Assembly (NCBI GenBank): GCA_964530215.1
Contig: CAZHAJ010000011.1
Span: 1-25,899 of the forward strand
Direction: 5' to 3'
Origin: JAAXTT01 sp964530215
GTDB taxonomy: Bacteria > Bacillota > Desulfotomaculia > Desulfotomaculales > Desulfocucumaceae
DNA: 25,899 nt
Every line of letters starts with the position of its first letter. The first letter of the stretch is position 1. The position numbers and the translations under genes are program-made. The notes under the pieces are model-generated. The model was given only the letters and a program-made list of their open reading frames with translations. It had not been told where the DNA came from and made no database searches. This document shows positions 1 through 7,902 of this stretch, one piece after another.

Positions 1-257
1 GGATAGCTCCTGACCTTACGGTGCTGTTAGATATTGATCCGGTTAAGGCTGCGACGAGAAGAAACCAAAATGCAGACCGTATAGAGGGTGAAGGTCAGCA
101 GTTCTTGAAGAGGGTCAGGCAGGGCTATTTAAATAGGGCAGCCGAAAATCCCAAGGGATATTTAGTATTGGATGCTGCCATATCACCGGAGAGTTTGTTT
201 CAGCTTATTATGGCTGAGGTTAGTAAACTTTTAAATGTGGATGATATTAAAAAATAA
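1..257 (+). CDS. tmk: thymidylate kinase, C-terminal part (5' end outside window)
   Basis: This frame is open from the window edge (codons from base 3) and ends with TAA at 255-257, so only about the last 84 residues are present. The product phosphorylates dTMP to dTDP. The segment reads PDLTVLLDIDP and then RIEGEG, which matches the region of thymidylate kinases just after the DRY/lid-preceding strand and the lid itself. The end VDDIKK is an ordinary terminus. holB follows 16 bases later, so the two are probably co-transcribed. In B. subtilis yaaQ and yaaR lie between tmk and holB; they are absent here. The identification rests on a short piece plus gene order. Confidence 0.85.
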   Translation, partial: IAPDLTVLLDIDPVKAATRRNQNADRIEGEGQQFLKRVRQGYLNRAAENPKGYLVLDAAISPESLFQLIMAEVSKLLNVDDIKK

Positions 258-273
258 AGCCGGGGGAAAGTAA

Positions 274-1278
274 TTGATTTTACTGGAGAATATCATCGGT
301 CACGAAGAAATTGTGAAAACTTTGCAGGGTGCCGTCACCTCGGGGAGAATTGCTCACGCTCATCTTTTTTCCGGACCTAAAGGTGTCGGTAAAATGACTA
401 CGGCCATAGCTTTTGCAAGAGCTTTGGTTTGTTCGGTAAGGACCGGTTTTGACGGCTGCGGCCAATGCAGTGGCTGTGAAAAGGTGAATCAAGGGATTCA
501 TCCTGAAGTAAGGACTATAGTGCCTGAAGGTGCATCCATCAAAATAAGTCAAGTAAGGCAAATGACCTCAGAATTGCAGTTTGGTCCTGAGAATGGCTGT
601 TGGACAGTAAGGATTGTTGATGATGTGGATACCATGACATCGGAAGCAGGTAATTCTTTGTTAAAAATCCTGGAAGAACCTTTGCCGGGAGTGGTATTTA
701 TATTGATTTCCACTAGGCCTCAAGCAGTTTTGCCCACTATTGTATCTCGCTGCCAACAGGTATGTTTTCAGCCATTGTCAAAAAAGCAGATCTTGCATGC
801 ACTGAACGAACATATTTCAGTTGATGAAAACAGGGTGCAAAGGGCAGCAGCTCTGTCGGGGGGAAGCTTAGGCAGAGCGATGGAGTTGTTGTCAGATAAT
901 TTTGAAGTGAGGGAGCAAGCGCTGTATTTGTTGGACAAGTTAAAAACCTCTGTAGTGGGAGAGGTGATATCCTTGGCTTCAGAGATACCTTCGGGTAAAG
1001 GAAATCTTCTGGCTGTTTTAGATATGATGATTCTTTGGTTCCGAGACATATTATTGTATAATGAAACGTGTAATGCTGGTCTTTTGATTAATAATGATAA
1101 ATTGGAGGAAATAAAAGTGATGGCAATGTTTTATTCCTCCAGCAGGTTAATTAAAATGATTGAAGCTCTGGAAAGCTCAAAAAACTCATTGGCGGTCAGC
1201 GCTAATATACAGTTAACTATAGAGGCACTGTTTTTGCTCTTGGCAGGATATGAGCCGGAAATTGAGGGGGGTATATGA
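274..1278 (+). CDS. holB: DNA polymerase III, delta' subunit
   Basis: The product is a clamp-loader subunit that helps place the beta sliding clamp on primed DNA. It has 334 residues, close to the usual length. The N-terminal AAA+ module shows an intact P-loop GPKGVGKMT (residues 34-42), a four-cysteine zinc module (C53, C62, C65, C68), a Walker-B-like VRIVDDVDTM, and the sensor-1 area ILISTRPQAVLPTIVSRCQQ. The C-terminal part is the helical collar. The start is TTG at 274, with the purine-rich site GGGGGAAAG 3-11 bases upstream. The gene ends in TGA one base before the next start (1280), indicating an operon with the PSP1 gene. Earlier starts would run into tmk. Confidence 0.93.
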   Translation: MILLENIIGHEEIVKTLQGAVTSGRIAHAHLFSGPKGVGKMTTAIAFARALVCSVRTGFDGCGQCSGCEKVNQGIHPEVRTIVPEGASIKISQVRQMTSELQFGPENGCWTVRIVDDVDTMTSEAGNSLLKILEEPLPGVVFILISTRPQAVLPTIVSRCQQVCFQPLSKKQILHALNEHISVDENRVQRAAALSGGSLGRAMELLSDNFEVREQALYLLDKLKTSVVGEVISLASEIPSGKGNLLAVLDMMILWFRDILLYNETCNAGLLINNDKLEEIKVMAMFYSSSRLIKMIEALESSKNSLAVSANIQLTIEALFLLLAGYEPEIEGGI

Positions 1279-1279
1279 A

Positions 1280-2224
1280 ATGCTGTTAAAAGTTGTTGGT
1301 GTGAGATTTAAGCAGGCAGGGAAGATATATTATTTTGATCCCGGCGATATCGAATTGAAAACAGAGGATGAAGTTGTTGTTGAAACCGCCAGGGGAATCG
1401 AGTATGGTCTGGTGGTGGTGGGACCTGTGGATATATCTGAAGAAGAAGTAGTGGCCCCCTTAAAAAATGTTTTACGTAAAGTTACTCCTGAGGATAGAAA
1501 GCAAATGGAAGTAAACAGTGAAAAGGAAGCCCGGGCTTTTCAGGTGGGCGTTGAAAAAATAAATTCCCATGGTTTGCCAATGAAGTTGGTGGAAGTGGAG
1601 CAAACCTTTGATGGCAACAAAATTATTTTTTATTTCACCGCTGACGGAAGGATTGATTTCCGGGAATTGGTTAAAGATTTGGCGGCCGTATTCCGTACCA
1701 GGATAGAATTGCGTCAAATTGGGGTCAGAGACGAGGCCAAAATGATGGGGGGCTTGGGTTGTTGTGGACGCGAGCTGTGTTGTTCCACTTGGCTTTCGGA
1801 TTTTGCATCGGTGTCAATACGGATGGCCAAAGATCAAAATCTTTCCCTAAATCCCACTAAGATATCAGGGGTTTGTGGTCGCTTGATGTGTTGCTTAAAA
1901 TATGAGAATGATACTTACGAGCTGGCTAGGTCGGAATTTCCTGAAGTGGGCAGTGTGGTTTCAGGCGCCCAAGGTGACGGCAGAGTTATGGATATAAATA
2001 TATTTAAAAAAACAGTAACTGTAGAACTAAACGAAACCAGGGTACTTGTGGAATACCCGGTAGAAGAAATAATGCCCAAGGGAGTGAAAAAAGGAGATGA
2101 CATACCCGCTGGGACGGATGATCAAATTGATGGAAGCAAAAATTCAGGATGTCACTGCGGACCTTGCCAAGTTCAAGAAATTTGTTCACCTTCTGGAGGA
2201 GGAGAATGCTCGTCTAAAGAGTGA
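1280..2224 (+). CDS. ricT: PSP1-domain protein RicT (YaaT)
   Basis: This belongs to the PSP1 C-terminal domain family (YaaT/RicT). In B. subtilis RicT forms the Y-complex with RicA and RicF, which modulates RNase Y and promotes sporulation and competence. The ATG at 1280 is preferred over an in-frame start at 1250 because GAGGGGG (1264-1270) is correctly spaced. The product has 314 residues. Diagnostic cysteine clusters are seen: GGLGCCGRELCCSTWL and ISGVCGRLMCCLKYE, which fit the iron-sulfur binding reported for the complex. The last 30 residues are an unusual cysteine-rich tail (CHCGPCQVQEIC...C). The 3' end overlaps the start of yabA in another frame. Confidence 0.9.
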   Translation: MLLKVVGVRFKQAGKIYYFDPGDIELKTEDEVVVETARGIEYGLVVVGPVDISEEEVVAPLKNVLRKVTPEDRKQMEVNSEKEARAFQVGVEKINSHGLPMKLVEVEQTFDGNKIIFYFTADGRIDFRELVKDLAAVFRTRIELRQIGVRDEAKMMGGLGCCGRELCCSTWLSDFASVSIRMAKDQNLSLNPTKISGVCGRLMCCLKYENDTYELARSEFPEVGSVVSGAQGDGRVMDINIFKKTVTVELNETRVLVEYPVEEIMPKGVKKGDDIPAGTDDQIDGSKNSGCHCGPCQVQEICSPSGGGECSSKE

Positions 2225-2420
2225 GTTGGCAAGGCATGCCGGAGTGAATGCCGGTGAATTTATAGAGCAGGATAATTCAGGCAATGGTTCTGATAGCCTG
2301 ATAAATATCTATGACCGGGGATTTCATGTTTGCCACCTGTATTTTGGGGGATTGCGCCAGGAGGATTGCCTTTTTTGTGCCGCCTTAATACAGAGAACAG
2401 GTGAGTGTAGTGATGAGTAA
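2118..2420 (+). CDS. yabA: replication initiation control protein YabA
   Basis: YabA limits replication initiation by contacting DnaA and the DnaN clamp. The product is about 100 residues. Residues 5-38 form a leucine-zipper-like coiled coil (LAKFKKFVHLLEEENARLKSEL). The C-terminal zinc motif is clear: H70-x-C72 and C84-x-x-C87 in the context FHVCHLYFGGLR...DCLFC. ATG 2118 was chosen; ATG 2130 is an alternative, and ATG 2097 has its AGGAG too close. The gene overlaps the end of ricT by over 100 bases, and its stop overlaps the rsmI start, so translation is probably coupled. Confidence 0.88.
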   Translation: MIKLMEAKIQDVTADLAKFKKFVHLLEEENARLKSELARHAGVNAGEFIEQDNSGNGSDSLINIYDRGFHVCHLYFGGLRQEDCLFCAALIQRTGECSDE

Positions 2421-3264
2421 TCCGGGTTGTCTGTATCTATGCGCCACACCAATCGGCAATTTAGAGGATATTACCCTTAGAGCGCTGAAGGTGTTGCAGG
2501 ATGTTGATTTGGTGGCTGCCGAGGATACACGTCGCACCAGAAAATTGCTAAGTCATTATGATATACACACATCGCTCACCAGTTATCATCAGCATAACTT
2601 TGCCGGCAAAGGACAGTACTTACTTGATAAGCTATTAGAAGGCAAAAACATAGCTTTGGTTTCTGATGCCGGTCTGCCGGGCATATCTGACCCTGGAGAA
2701 GATCTGGTGGCCTTGGTTCTGGGACACGGGGTAAAGGTTGTTCCGATACCGGGGCCCAGTGCATCTTTGGCTGCATTGGTGGTTTCAGGATTATCTACCA
2801 AAAGATTTTGTTTTGAGGGCTTTCTTCCTTCAAAGGGCTCGACTCGACGAAAGCATCTGGAAAAGCTGAAGCTCGAAAATAGAACCATGATTTTTTATGA
2901 AGCACCCCACAGGCTTTTGGCAACCCTCACTGACCTTGCTTTTATCTGGGGGGACAGGCAGATATGCATTGCCAGGGAGCTAACCAAACAATTTGAAGAA
3001 GTATGGCATGGCAATGCTTCCCAAGGCATAGAGAGATTTTCTCAAGCTCCCCCAAAGGGAGAAATTACTATTATAGCTCAGGGTGCACCACGGCAAGAAG
3101 AAGGTGCTGTTTACAGCAGCAGTGATTTGATTGATATGGTTATAAATTTCCAAAAAAGGGGCTTGAGCAATAAGGATGCTATAAAGGAGACGGCATTGTT
3201 GGCAGGGGTTCCAAAGAGAGAAATATATGCACTGGTAATAGAAAAAAAAGAGGAAAGCAATTGA
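2413..3264 (+). CDS. rsmI: 16S rRNA (cytidine1402-2'-O)-methyltransferase
   Basis: RsmI methylates the 2'-OH of C1402 in the 16S decoding centre using S-adenosylmethionine. The 283-residue product shows the tetrapyrrole-methylase-fold signatures of the family in order: ATPIGNLEDITLRAL, AEDTRRTRKLL, LVSDAGLPGISDPG, VVPIPGPSASLAALVVSGL and FEGFLPSKGSTRRKHL. ATG 2413 is the likely start; a GTG at 2401 is in frame but deeper in yabA. The stop codon lies in the loop of a hairpin that serves as terminator for the converging abrB gene. Order yabA-rsmI-abrB matches B. subtilis, apart from the absence of yabB and yazA. Confidence 0.93.
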   Translation: MSNPGCLYLCATPIGNLEDITLRALKVLQDVDLVAAEDTRRTRKLLSHYDIHTSLTSYHQHNFAGKGQYLLDKLLEGKNIALVSDAGLPGISDPGEDLVALVLGHGVKVVPIPGPSASLAALVVSGLSTKRFCFEGFLPSKGSTRRKHLEKLKLENRTMIFYEAPHRLLATLTDLAFIWGDRQICIARELTKQFEEVWHGNASQGIERFSQAPPKGEITIIAQGAPRQEEGAVYSSSDLIDMVINFQKRGLSNKDAIKETALLAGVPKREIYALVIEKKEESN

Positions 3265-3272
3265 TGCTTTCC
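3242..3272 (-). terminator. terminator for abrB, overlapping the rsmI 3' end
   Basis: GGAAAGCA (3252-3259) and TGCTTTCC (3265-3272) form a perfect 8-bp stem with a 5-base loop. Read on the - strand the hairpin is followed by CTCTTTTTTTTC, a good intrinsic terminator for abrB. On + the following T content is weak, so it may stop rsmI transcripts only partly. Confidence 0.75.
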
Positions 3273-3297
3273 TAAGCTTTGCAATTTATTTGATTAG

Positions 3298-3552
3298 TTA
3301 AATAGCATTGGCAACATCTGTCATGTTTCTGGCACATTCTTTACACACTCTTTTGCCGCGATAATCTTGGATGTCTGCTGCGTTCCCGCAAAAAATACAT
3401 GCAGGTTCATATTTTCTGAGAATAATTTTTTCGTTATCCACATAGATTTCCAATGCGTCTTTTTCGTCAATTCCCATGGTGCGCCTTAACTCTATAGGGA
3501 TAACTACCCGACCTAGCTCGTCCACTTTGCGGACAATACCCGTTGACTTCAT
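3298..3552 (-). CDS. abrB: AbrB-family transition-state regulator with four-cysteine tail
   Basis: This is a small DNA-binding protein of 84 residues. The N-terminal swapped-hairpin AbrB domain (MKSTGIVRKVDELGRVVIPI, residues 1-20, to about 50) is nearly identical to family consensus, so it should bind AT-rich promoter DNA as a multimer and control transition-state or sporulation genes. The C-terminal part differs from B. subtilis AbrB: C52-x-x-C55 and C70-x-x-C73 form a rubredoxin/zinc-ribbon-like module. ATG 3552 was chosen because GGGAGGG lies just upstream on -; a longer frame from 3573 would include that site. The gene is transcribed against its neighbours, has its own promoter (3607-3635) and ends in a hairpin shared with rsmI. 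Confidence 0.92.
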   Translation of the reverse strand: MKSTGIVRKVDELGRVVIPIELRRTMGIDEKDALEIYVDNEKIILRKYEPACIFCGNAADIQDYRGKRVCKECARNMTDVANAI

Positions 3553-3606
3553 TTGTCTTCCCTCCCTGAACATACTTGGACAGAAATATTCTGCAATGCC
3601 AACTAA

Positions 3607-3635
3607 ATGATACCAGTGATTCCATTAATAGTCAA
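3607..3635 (-). promoter_or_regulatory. sigma-A promoter of abrB
   Basis: On the - strand TTGACT (3635-3630) is followed after exactly 17 bases by TATCAT (3612-3607), both close to consensus. It lies about 55 bases upstream of the abrB start codon. Confidence 0.65.
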
Positions 3636-3680
3636 TATATTTGTTAAATATTGTAGAATGGTGTCCGTATTTTCGGTGCC

Positions 3681-3710
3681 TTGACAAATTATAATATGCA
3701 CGGTTAAAAT
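3681..3710 (+). promoter_or_regulatory. sigma-A promoter of the metG T-box leader
   Basis: A consensus -35 box TTGACA (3681-3686) is followed by TAAAAT at 3705-3710 (18-base spacer; TTAAAA with 17). Transcription would begin near 3717, about 35 bases before the T-box stem I. Confidence 0.6.
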
Positions 3711-3739
3711 TAGCATATTATAATTAAATATGTAAAGGT

Positions 3740-4025
3740 TATGAAGGGGAAGAGTAAGCTGGGGAGTCTGCCTAGAGAGTGGGGTAAGGTGCAAGCCCAC
3801 CGGATATAACCGGCCCAACATGGCCCCGGAGCTGAATGCTGAAGACAATTTGTTGAGTAGGCATTGCCGGTGTTGTATTAGGAAACCGTTATTAATTCCT
3901 AAGAAGCAGTTCCAACTGCTTCTATAGAGGCTGCTGACCGTGAGGCAGTGGCAAACTAGGGTGGTACCGCGGAATAACCTCCGTCCCTGACAAATGTCGA
4001 GGATGGAGGTTTTAGTGTTTTTAAG
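3740..4025 (+). promoter_or_regulatory. T-box riboswitch leader of metG
   Basis: The leader carries the canonical T-box motif AGGGTGGTACCGCG at 3958-3971. The tRNA-acceptor-binding bases TGGT (3962-3965) pair with an ACCA end, that is, discriminator A, as in tRNA-Met. Stem I has the loop-E strand AGTA (3753-3756), then AGCTGGGG pairing with CCCC and AGCT (3824-3833), and a GGTGCAAG apical motif. After the stem the specifier strand reads GAATGCTGAAG; ATG (3836-3838) fits the downstream gene. The competing terminator is AACCTCC... (3976-3991) with ...GGAGGTT (3996-4011) followed by TTTAGTGTTTTT. Uncharged tRNA should favour the antiterminator and switch metG on. Confidence 0.9.
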
Positions 4026-4074
4026 TAATAATAATGATTAAACTAATACCAAAAGTATAAAAGGAGTGTGCACA

Positions 4075-5622
4075 ATGTCTTACAATAAAAAAAGCTTCTA
4101 TATTACCACACCAATATATTATCCCAGTGACAACCTGCATATAGGCCATGCATACACCACTGTGGCAGCAGATGCCTTTGCCAGGTTTAAGAGGCTGACC
4201 GGTTATGATGTTTGGTTTTTAACGGGAACTGATGAACATGGCCAGAAAATAGAACGGGCAGCCCGTTCTAATAATAAGACTCCAAAAGAGTTTGTGGATA
4301 ATATTGTAGCGGGGATTAAAAATCTTTGGGAAAAATTTGATATCAGCAATGATGATTTTATTCGCACAACAGAAGAAAGGCACAAAAAAGTTGTAACGGC
4401 AATCTTTGAAAAGCTGCATCAACAGGGGGACATCTATAAGGCCAGTTATGAAGGTTGGTACTGCACACCATGTGAAGCCTTTTGGGCTGAAAGCAGGTTG
4501 GTAGATGGCAATTGTCCCGACTGTAACCGTCCGGTGGAGTTAATTAAGGAAGAGAGTTATTTTTTCAAAATCTCCAAATATGCCGATAGATTGCTTAAGC
4601 ATATTGAAGAAAACCCTCATTTTATCCAGCCGGTGACCAGAAAGAATGAGATGGTCAGTTTTATAAAAAGCGGCTTGGAAGATCTATGTGTTTCCCGTAC
4701 CACCTTTGATTGGGGTATAAAAGTGCCTTTTGAACCAAATCATGTGGTCTATGTTTGGGTGGATGCCTTGACAAATTATATTTCTGCTTTGGGCTATGGG
4801 ACCTCAGATGATGAATTGTATAAAAAGTTTTGGCCCGCGGATATACATTTGGTGGGTAAAGATATTGTGCGATTTCATACCGTAATATGGCCCTGCATAT
4901 TAATGGCGGCTGATATACCTTTACCCAAGCAGGTGGTGGGTCATGGGTGGTTGCTGTTGGACAGCGGCAAAATGAGCAAATCAAAGGGTAATGTAGTGGA
5001 TCCCTTGGTTCTTCTGGAAAAATACGGGGTAGATGCGGTGCGCTATTATTTGTTGAGGGAACTTGCATTTGGAAACGACGGCTTATATACCGAGGAAGCT
5101 TTAATAAATACCATAAATAAAGATTTGGCCAATGATTTGGGTAATCTGATAAGTCGTACCTTAGGTATGGCGGATAAGTATTTCTCAGGGTCGATAGACA
5201 GTCCTGGCCCTGCAGAGGGGCCAGACTTAGAACTTATTGATTTGGCTTTGAAAACACCGGAAACCGTGATGCAGTTGGTAGATAAAAGAGATCTCTGCGG
5301 AGCGTTAAGTGCTCTGTGGAAATTGGTGTCCAGGGCTAATAAATATGTGGATGATACCACTCCGTGGGTGCTGGCAAAGGACCCCGATGCTAAGGAGCGT
5401 TTGAATACTGTCCTATACAATTTGTCGGAGTCTATTAGATTTATAACAATAGTTGCATCTCCCTTTATGCCCCAAATGGCACCAAAGGTTTGGGAGATGT
5501 TGGGTATAACAAATTTTTCTCAGGTGCATACCTGGGAATCCCTTACCTGGGGTAAGCTTCCGGCAGGTATTTCATTAAAAAAAGGGCAACCGCTGTTTCC
5601 CCGTATTGACGTCACAGATTAA
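4075..5622 (+). CDS. metG: methionyl-tRNA synthetase, short form
   Basis: The enzyme charges tRNA-Met with methionine (class Ia synthetase, cytoplasm). Seen: HIGH motif (residues 22-25), a CP-domain zinc knuckle CTPC...CPDC near residue 125-145, the anticodon/active-site segments VYVWVDALTNY and HLVGKDIVRFHTVIWP, and KMSKS near residue 300. The length is 515 residues. B. subtilis MetS is about 660 because of a C-terminal EMAPII-like tRNA-binding domain; that domain is absent here. ATG 4075 follows AAGGAG (4061-4066) at good distance. Expression is under the T-box just upstream, and tatD follows 21 bases after the stop. Confidence 0.95.
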   Translation: MSYNKKSFYITTPIYYPSDNLHIGHAYTTVAADAFARFKRLTGYDVWFLTGTDEHGQKIERAARSNNKTPKEFVDNIVAGIKNLWEKFDISNDDFIRTTEERHKKVVTAIFEKLHQQGDIYKASYEGWYCTPCEAFWAESRLVDGNCPDCNRPVELIKEESYFFKISKYADRLLKHIEENPHFIQPVTRKNEMVSFIKSGLEDLCVSRTTFDWGIKVPFEPNHVVYVWVDALTNYISALGYGTSDDELYKKFWPADIHLVGKDIVRFHTVIWPCILMAADIPLPKQVVGHGWLLLDSGKMSKSKGNVVDPLVLLEKYGVDAVRYYLLRELAFGNDGLYTEEALINTINKDLANDLGNLISRTLGMADKYFSGSIDSPGPAEGPDLELIDLALKTPETVMQLVDKRDLCGALSALWKLVSRANKYVDDTTPWVLAKDPDAKERLNTVLYNLSESIRFITIVASPFMPQMAPKVWEMLGITNFSQVHTWESLTWGKLPAGISLKKGQPLFPRIDVTD

Positions 5623-5643
5623 ATTATAAAGGAGGCTTAAATT

Positions 5644-6438
5644 ATGCTGGTGGATACACATGCTCACCTAGATATGAAGGATTTTGATAATGACCGTCAG
5701 CAGGTAATCGCCAGAGCAAAAGAAAACGGAATTAATATTATTATAAATGCTGCCTTCGATTTAGCATCTTCTCGGAGAGCATTGTCTATAGCTCAAAAAT
5801 ATCAGGGAGTATATGCATTGGCTGGGATTCACCCCCATGATGCTGATAGTGTTTCGGCAGGCTATTTAGACGAACTAAGCAAAATGTCTGAAAATCCTTT
5901 GGTAGTGGCTTTAGGAGAAATGGGGCTGGATTATTTCAGGGATATAAGTCCCAGGGAAATACAGCAAAAGGTTTTTCGTGAGCAGTTAGCTTTGGCCAGA
6001 GAGCTAAACATACCGGTGGTTATACACGATAGAGAAGCCCACGGTGATATGTTAAAGATTCTGAAACAGGATGGAATCCCTAAGCGAGGAGGGGTTATGC
6101 ATTGTTTCAGCGGTAGTTGGGAAATGGCCCAGGAATGTATTAAAATGGGGTTATATATTTCAATAGCGGGACCGGTAACCTATAATAATTCCTCTAAGCT
6201 AAAGGCAGTGGCAGCCAAACTTCCTTTAAATCGATTGCTGGTAGAGACGGATAGCCCTTACTTAACACCTCAGATACACAGGGGGACCAGAAATGAGCCT
6301 GCTTATGTCAGGTATGTAGCTGAAGAAATAGCTTCTTTAAAAAATATAGAGTATGAAGAGCTTGTCCGGTCAATATCTGCCAATGTTGCCGAGGTTTTTG
6401 GAATACCTCAGGATTTGGAGGAGGAAAAGAGTGTCTAA
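5644..6438 (+). CDS. tatD: TatD-family metal-dependent deoxyribonuclease
   Basis: TatD proteins are TIM-barrel metallohydrolases with DNase activity (YabD in B. subtilis). The 264-residue product has the complete family signatures: DTHAHLD near the N-terminus (metal-binding HxH), GIHPHDAD, GEMGLDY (metal Glu), VIHDREAHGD, HCFSGSWEMA and ETDSPYLTPQIHRGTRNEP. ATG 5644 is preceded by AAAGGAGGC. It follows metG as in B. subtilis, and its last codons overlap the GTG of cobO, so these three genes are likely one operon. Confidence 0.93.
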   Translation: MLVDTHAHLDMKDFDNDRQQVIARAKENGINIIINAAFDLASSRRALSIAQKYQGVYALAGIHPHDADSVSAGYLDELSKMSENPLVVALGEMGLDYFRDISPREIQQKVFREQLALARELNIPVVIHDREAHGDMLKILKQDGIPKRGGVMHCFSGSWEMAQECIKMGLYISIAGPVTYNNSSKLKAVAAKLPLNRLLVETDSPYLTPQIHRGTRNEPAYVRYVAEEIASLKNIEYEELVRSISANVAEVFGIPQDLEEEKSV

Positions 6439-6952
6439 AGAAAACGGATTGGTTATCATTTTCACCGGCAACGGAAAAGGAAAAACCACAGCCTCCCTTG
6501 GAATGGCTGTCAGGGCCTGGGGACAGGGCATGAAAGTACTTATTCTCCAGTTTATAAAAGGGGATATGCACTATGGGGAATTAGAATTGCCGAAAAAACT
6601 GCTTGGTCTGGAAATTAAGCCCATGGGTAAGGGATTTACCAACCAAGGTGATCCGCAAGAACACCAGGCTGCGGCTGCCCAGACATTAGAGGAGGCAAAA
6701 AAAGAAATACTTAGTGGTCATTGGGATATGATTATTTTGGATGAAATATTTTATGCCTTAGGCTTTAATCTTTTAACAGAGGAAAACATAAGCTCCCTTA
6801 TAGAATTAAAGCCTCGCAATATGCATTTGGTTTTGACCGGCAGGAATGCCCCTGAGTCTTTGATAGATCGAGCTGATCTGGTAACCGAGATGAAGGAAAT
6901 AAAACATCCTTATTATAAGGGCATTAAAGCTCAAAAAGGTGTGGAATATTAA
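6431..6952 (+). CDS. cobO: cob(I)yrinic acid a,c-diamide adenosyltransferase
   Basis: The enzyme transfers adenosyl from ATP to cob(I)alamin or its precursors (CobO/CobA/BtuR type). The 173-residue protein begins with a P-loop FTGNGKGKTTASLGMAVRAW, has VLILQFIKGD shortly after, and the family segment WDMIILDEIFYALGF. GTG 6431 is preferred because GGAGGAGGAAA lies directly before it; the upstream in-frame ATGs lie inside tatD. It overlaps the tatD stop by 8 bases, indicating coupled translation. This gene is not in the B. subtilis version of the locus, so it is a lineage-specific insertion into the metG-tatD operon. It is slightly shorter than Salmonella CobA. Confidence 0.9.
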   Translation: MSKENGLVIIFTGNGKGKTTASLGMAVRAWGQGMKVLILQFIKGDMHYGELELPKKLLGLEIKPMGKGFTNQGDPQEHQAAAAQTLEEAKKEILSGHWDMIILDEIFYALGFNLLTEENISSLIELKPRNMHLVLTGRNAPESLIDRADLVTEMKEIKHPYYKGIKAQKGVEY

Positions 6953-6990
6953 GGGTGATTAGCAAATCTTAGTCATATAAATGGCGATTT

Positions 6991-7009
6991 CCCATAGTTA
7001 TGATATGGG
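6991..7009 (+). promoter_or_regulatory. small hairpin over the TerC-gene ribosome site
   Basis: CCCATA (6991-6996) and TATGGG (7004-7009) form a 6-bp stem whose 3' arm overlaps the likely Shine-Dalgarno GGGTGA (7007-7012). It could dampen translation. I found no yybP-ykoY (manganese) riboswitch motif here. Confidence 0.3.
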
Positions 7010-7017
7010 TGATAAAA

Positions 7018-7689
7018 ATGGACTCAAATGAAGGTCTGCTGTTTCTGGTTTCTGCGGTAGAAATTATTTTGATTGATCTTGTTTTGAGCGGAGACAATGC
7101 TATTATTATCGCTATGGCTTGCAGGCACCTAGAACCTGAGAGAAGAAAGTGGGCCTTTCTTTTAGGTGCTTCAGGGGCAATATTATTACGAATTTTCTTC
7201 GCCAGTATAGCATCCTTTTCCATTATGAAGGTACCCATATTGAGTTTTGTTGGTGGATTGGTTTTGCTTTGGATAGCTGTGAAGCTTCTCATTGAGGGAG
7301 AACAAGGGCAGATAATAGAACCGCAAAGGCGTATGCGAAGTGCTGTTAAAACAATAATACTAGCGGACGTGGTTATGTCGTTAGATAATGTGTTGGCGGT
7401 TGGAGCAGCTGCCCATGGACATGTAGGTTTATTGGTAGGAGGGTTAATGCTTAGTATGACGTTGCTTATGGTGGGTAGCAGCGTTTTGGCAAAGCTTATG
7501 TCTAGGTATGAATTTTTAACTGGTGTTGGTGCTGCTATTATCGCCTGGGTAGCGGGAGACATGATCAGCGGCGGCAGCGAAGTAAAAAATTTTTTTCCTC
7601 AACACATAAGTTTTGTAATACCTGTTGTGGCAGTGCTTATAGTTTTTATGTCGGCAAAGTTATTAAACATACGAGCAAAAAAAAGTTGA
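7018..7689 (+). CDS. TerC-family membrane protein (YjbE/YkoY-like, probable metal exporter)
   Basis: This is an integral membrane protein of 224 residues with about seven hydrophobic segments. The two internal repeats of the TerC family are marked by LSGDNAIIIAMA near the N-terminus and MSLDNVLAVGAAA near the middle, whose Asp/Asn residues are expected to line the metal site. B. subtilis relatives export manganese, in some cases to supply secreted metalloenzymes; this role is inferred. ATG 7018 has GGGTGA upstream. An in-frame ATG at 7000 has no ribosome site and sits in a hairpin loop. The gene lies between cobO and the YabE-like gene, an insertion relative to B. subtilis. Confidence 0.85.
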   Translation: MDSNEGLLFLVSAVEIILIDLVLSGDNAIIIAMACRHLEPERRKWAFLLGASGAILLRIFFASIASFSIMKVPILSFVGGLVLLWIAVKLLIEGEQGQIIEPQRRMRSAVKTIILADVVMSLDNVLAVGAAAHGHVGLLVGGLMLSMTLLMVGSSVLAKLMSRYEFLTGVGAAIIAWVAGDMISGGSEVKNFFPQHISFVIPVVAVLIVFMSAKLLNIRAKKS

Positions 7690-7781
7690 AAGTTTTACTT
7701 AAAATAATTATAATGTATTTTGTTGAATTCAAAGGTCTTAATCTGACCAGGCCGCCAACTTTAAATTTTGTTACAGTTGCC

Positions 7782-7827
7782 AGCAACTTCGGGTTGCTTC
7801 GACATATATTCCCAAAGGAATATATGT
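7782..7827 (+). other. two adjacent hairpins in the leader of the YabE-like gene
   Basis: AGCAAC-TTCGG-GTTGCT (7782-7798) is followed by a perfect 11-bp stem ACATATATTCC / GGAATATATGT (7802-7812, 7817-7827) with loop CAAA. An upstream GTTGC (7776-7780) could compete for the first stem. The second stem lacks a T-run, so it is not an obvious terminator on +. It may be a leader-RNA or operator structure. Confidence 0.4.
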
Positions 7828-7902
7828 GTACATCTAGAATATGATAGTAACAAATGATGTGGTGGTAATAATTGAAAGGGGGAAGTTATTATTCTCCGGT
7901 TT

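Noticed and set aside
4661..5068. 135-codon ORF on the - strand
   Set aside because: Antisense shadow of metG.
6953..7017. Manganese (yybP-ykoY) riboswitch before the TerC-family gene
   Set aside because: The gap is only 65 bases and lacks the conserved motif; only a 6-bp hairpin is present.
6969..7562. 197-codon ORF on the - strand
   Set aside because: Antisense shadow of the TerC-family gene, low-complexity translation without domain signatures.
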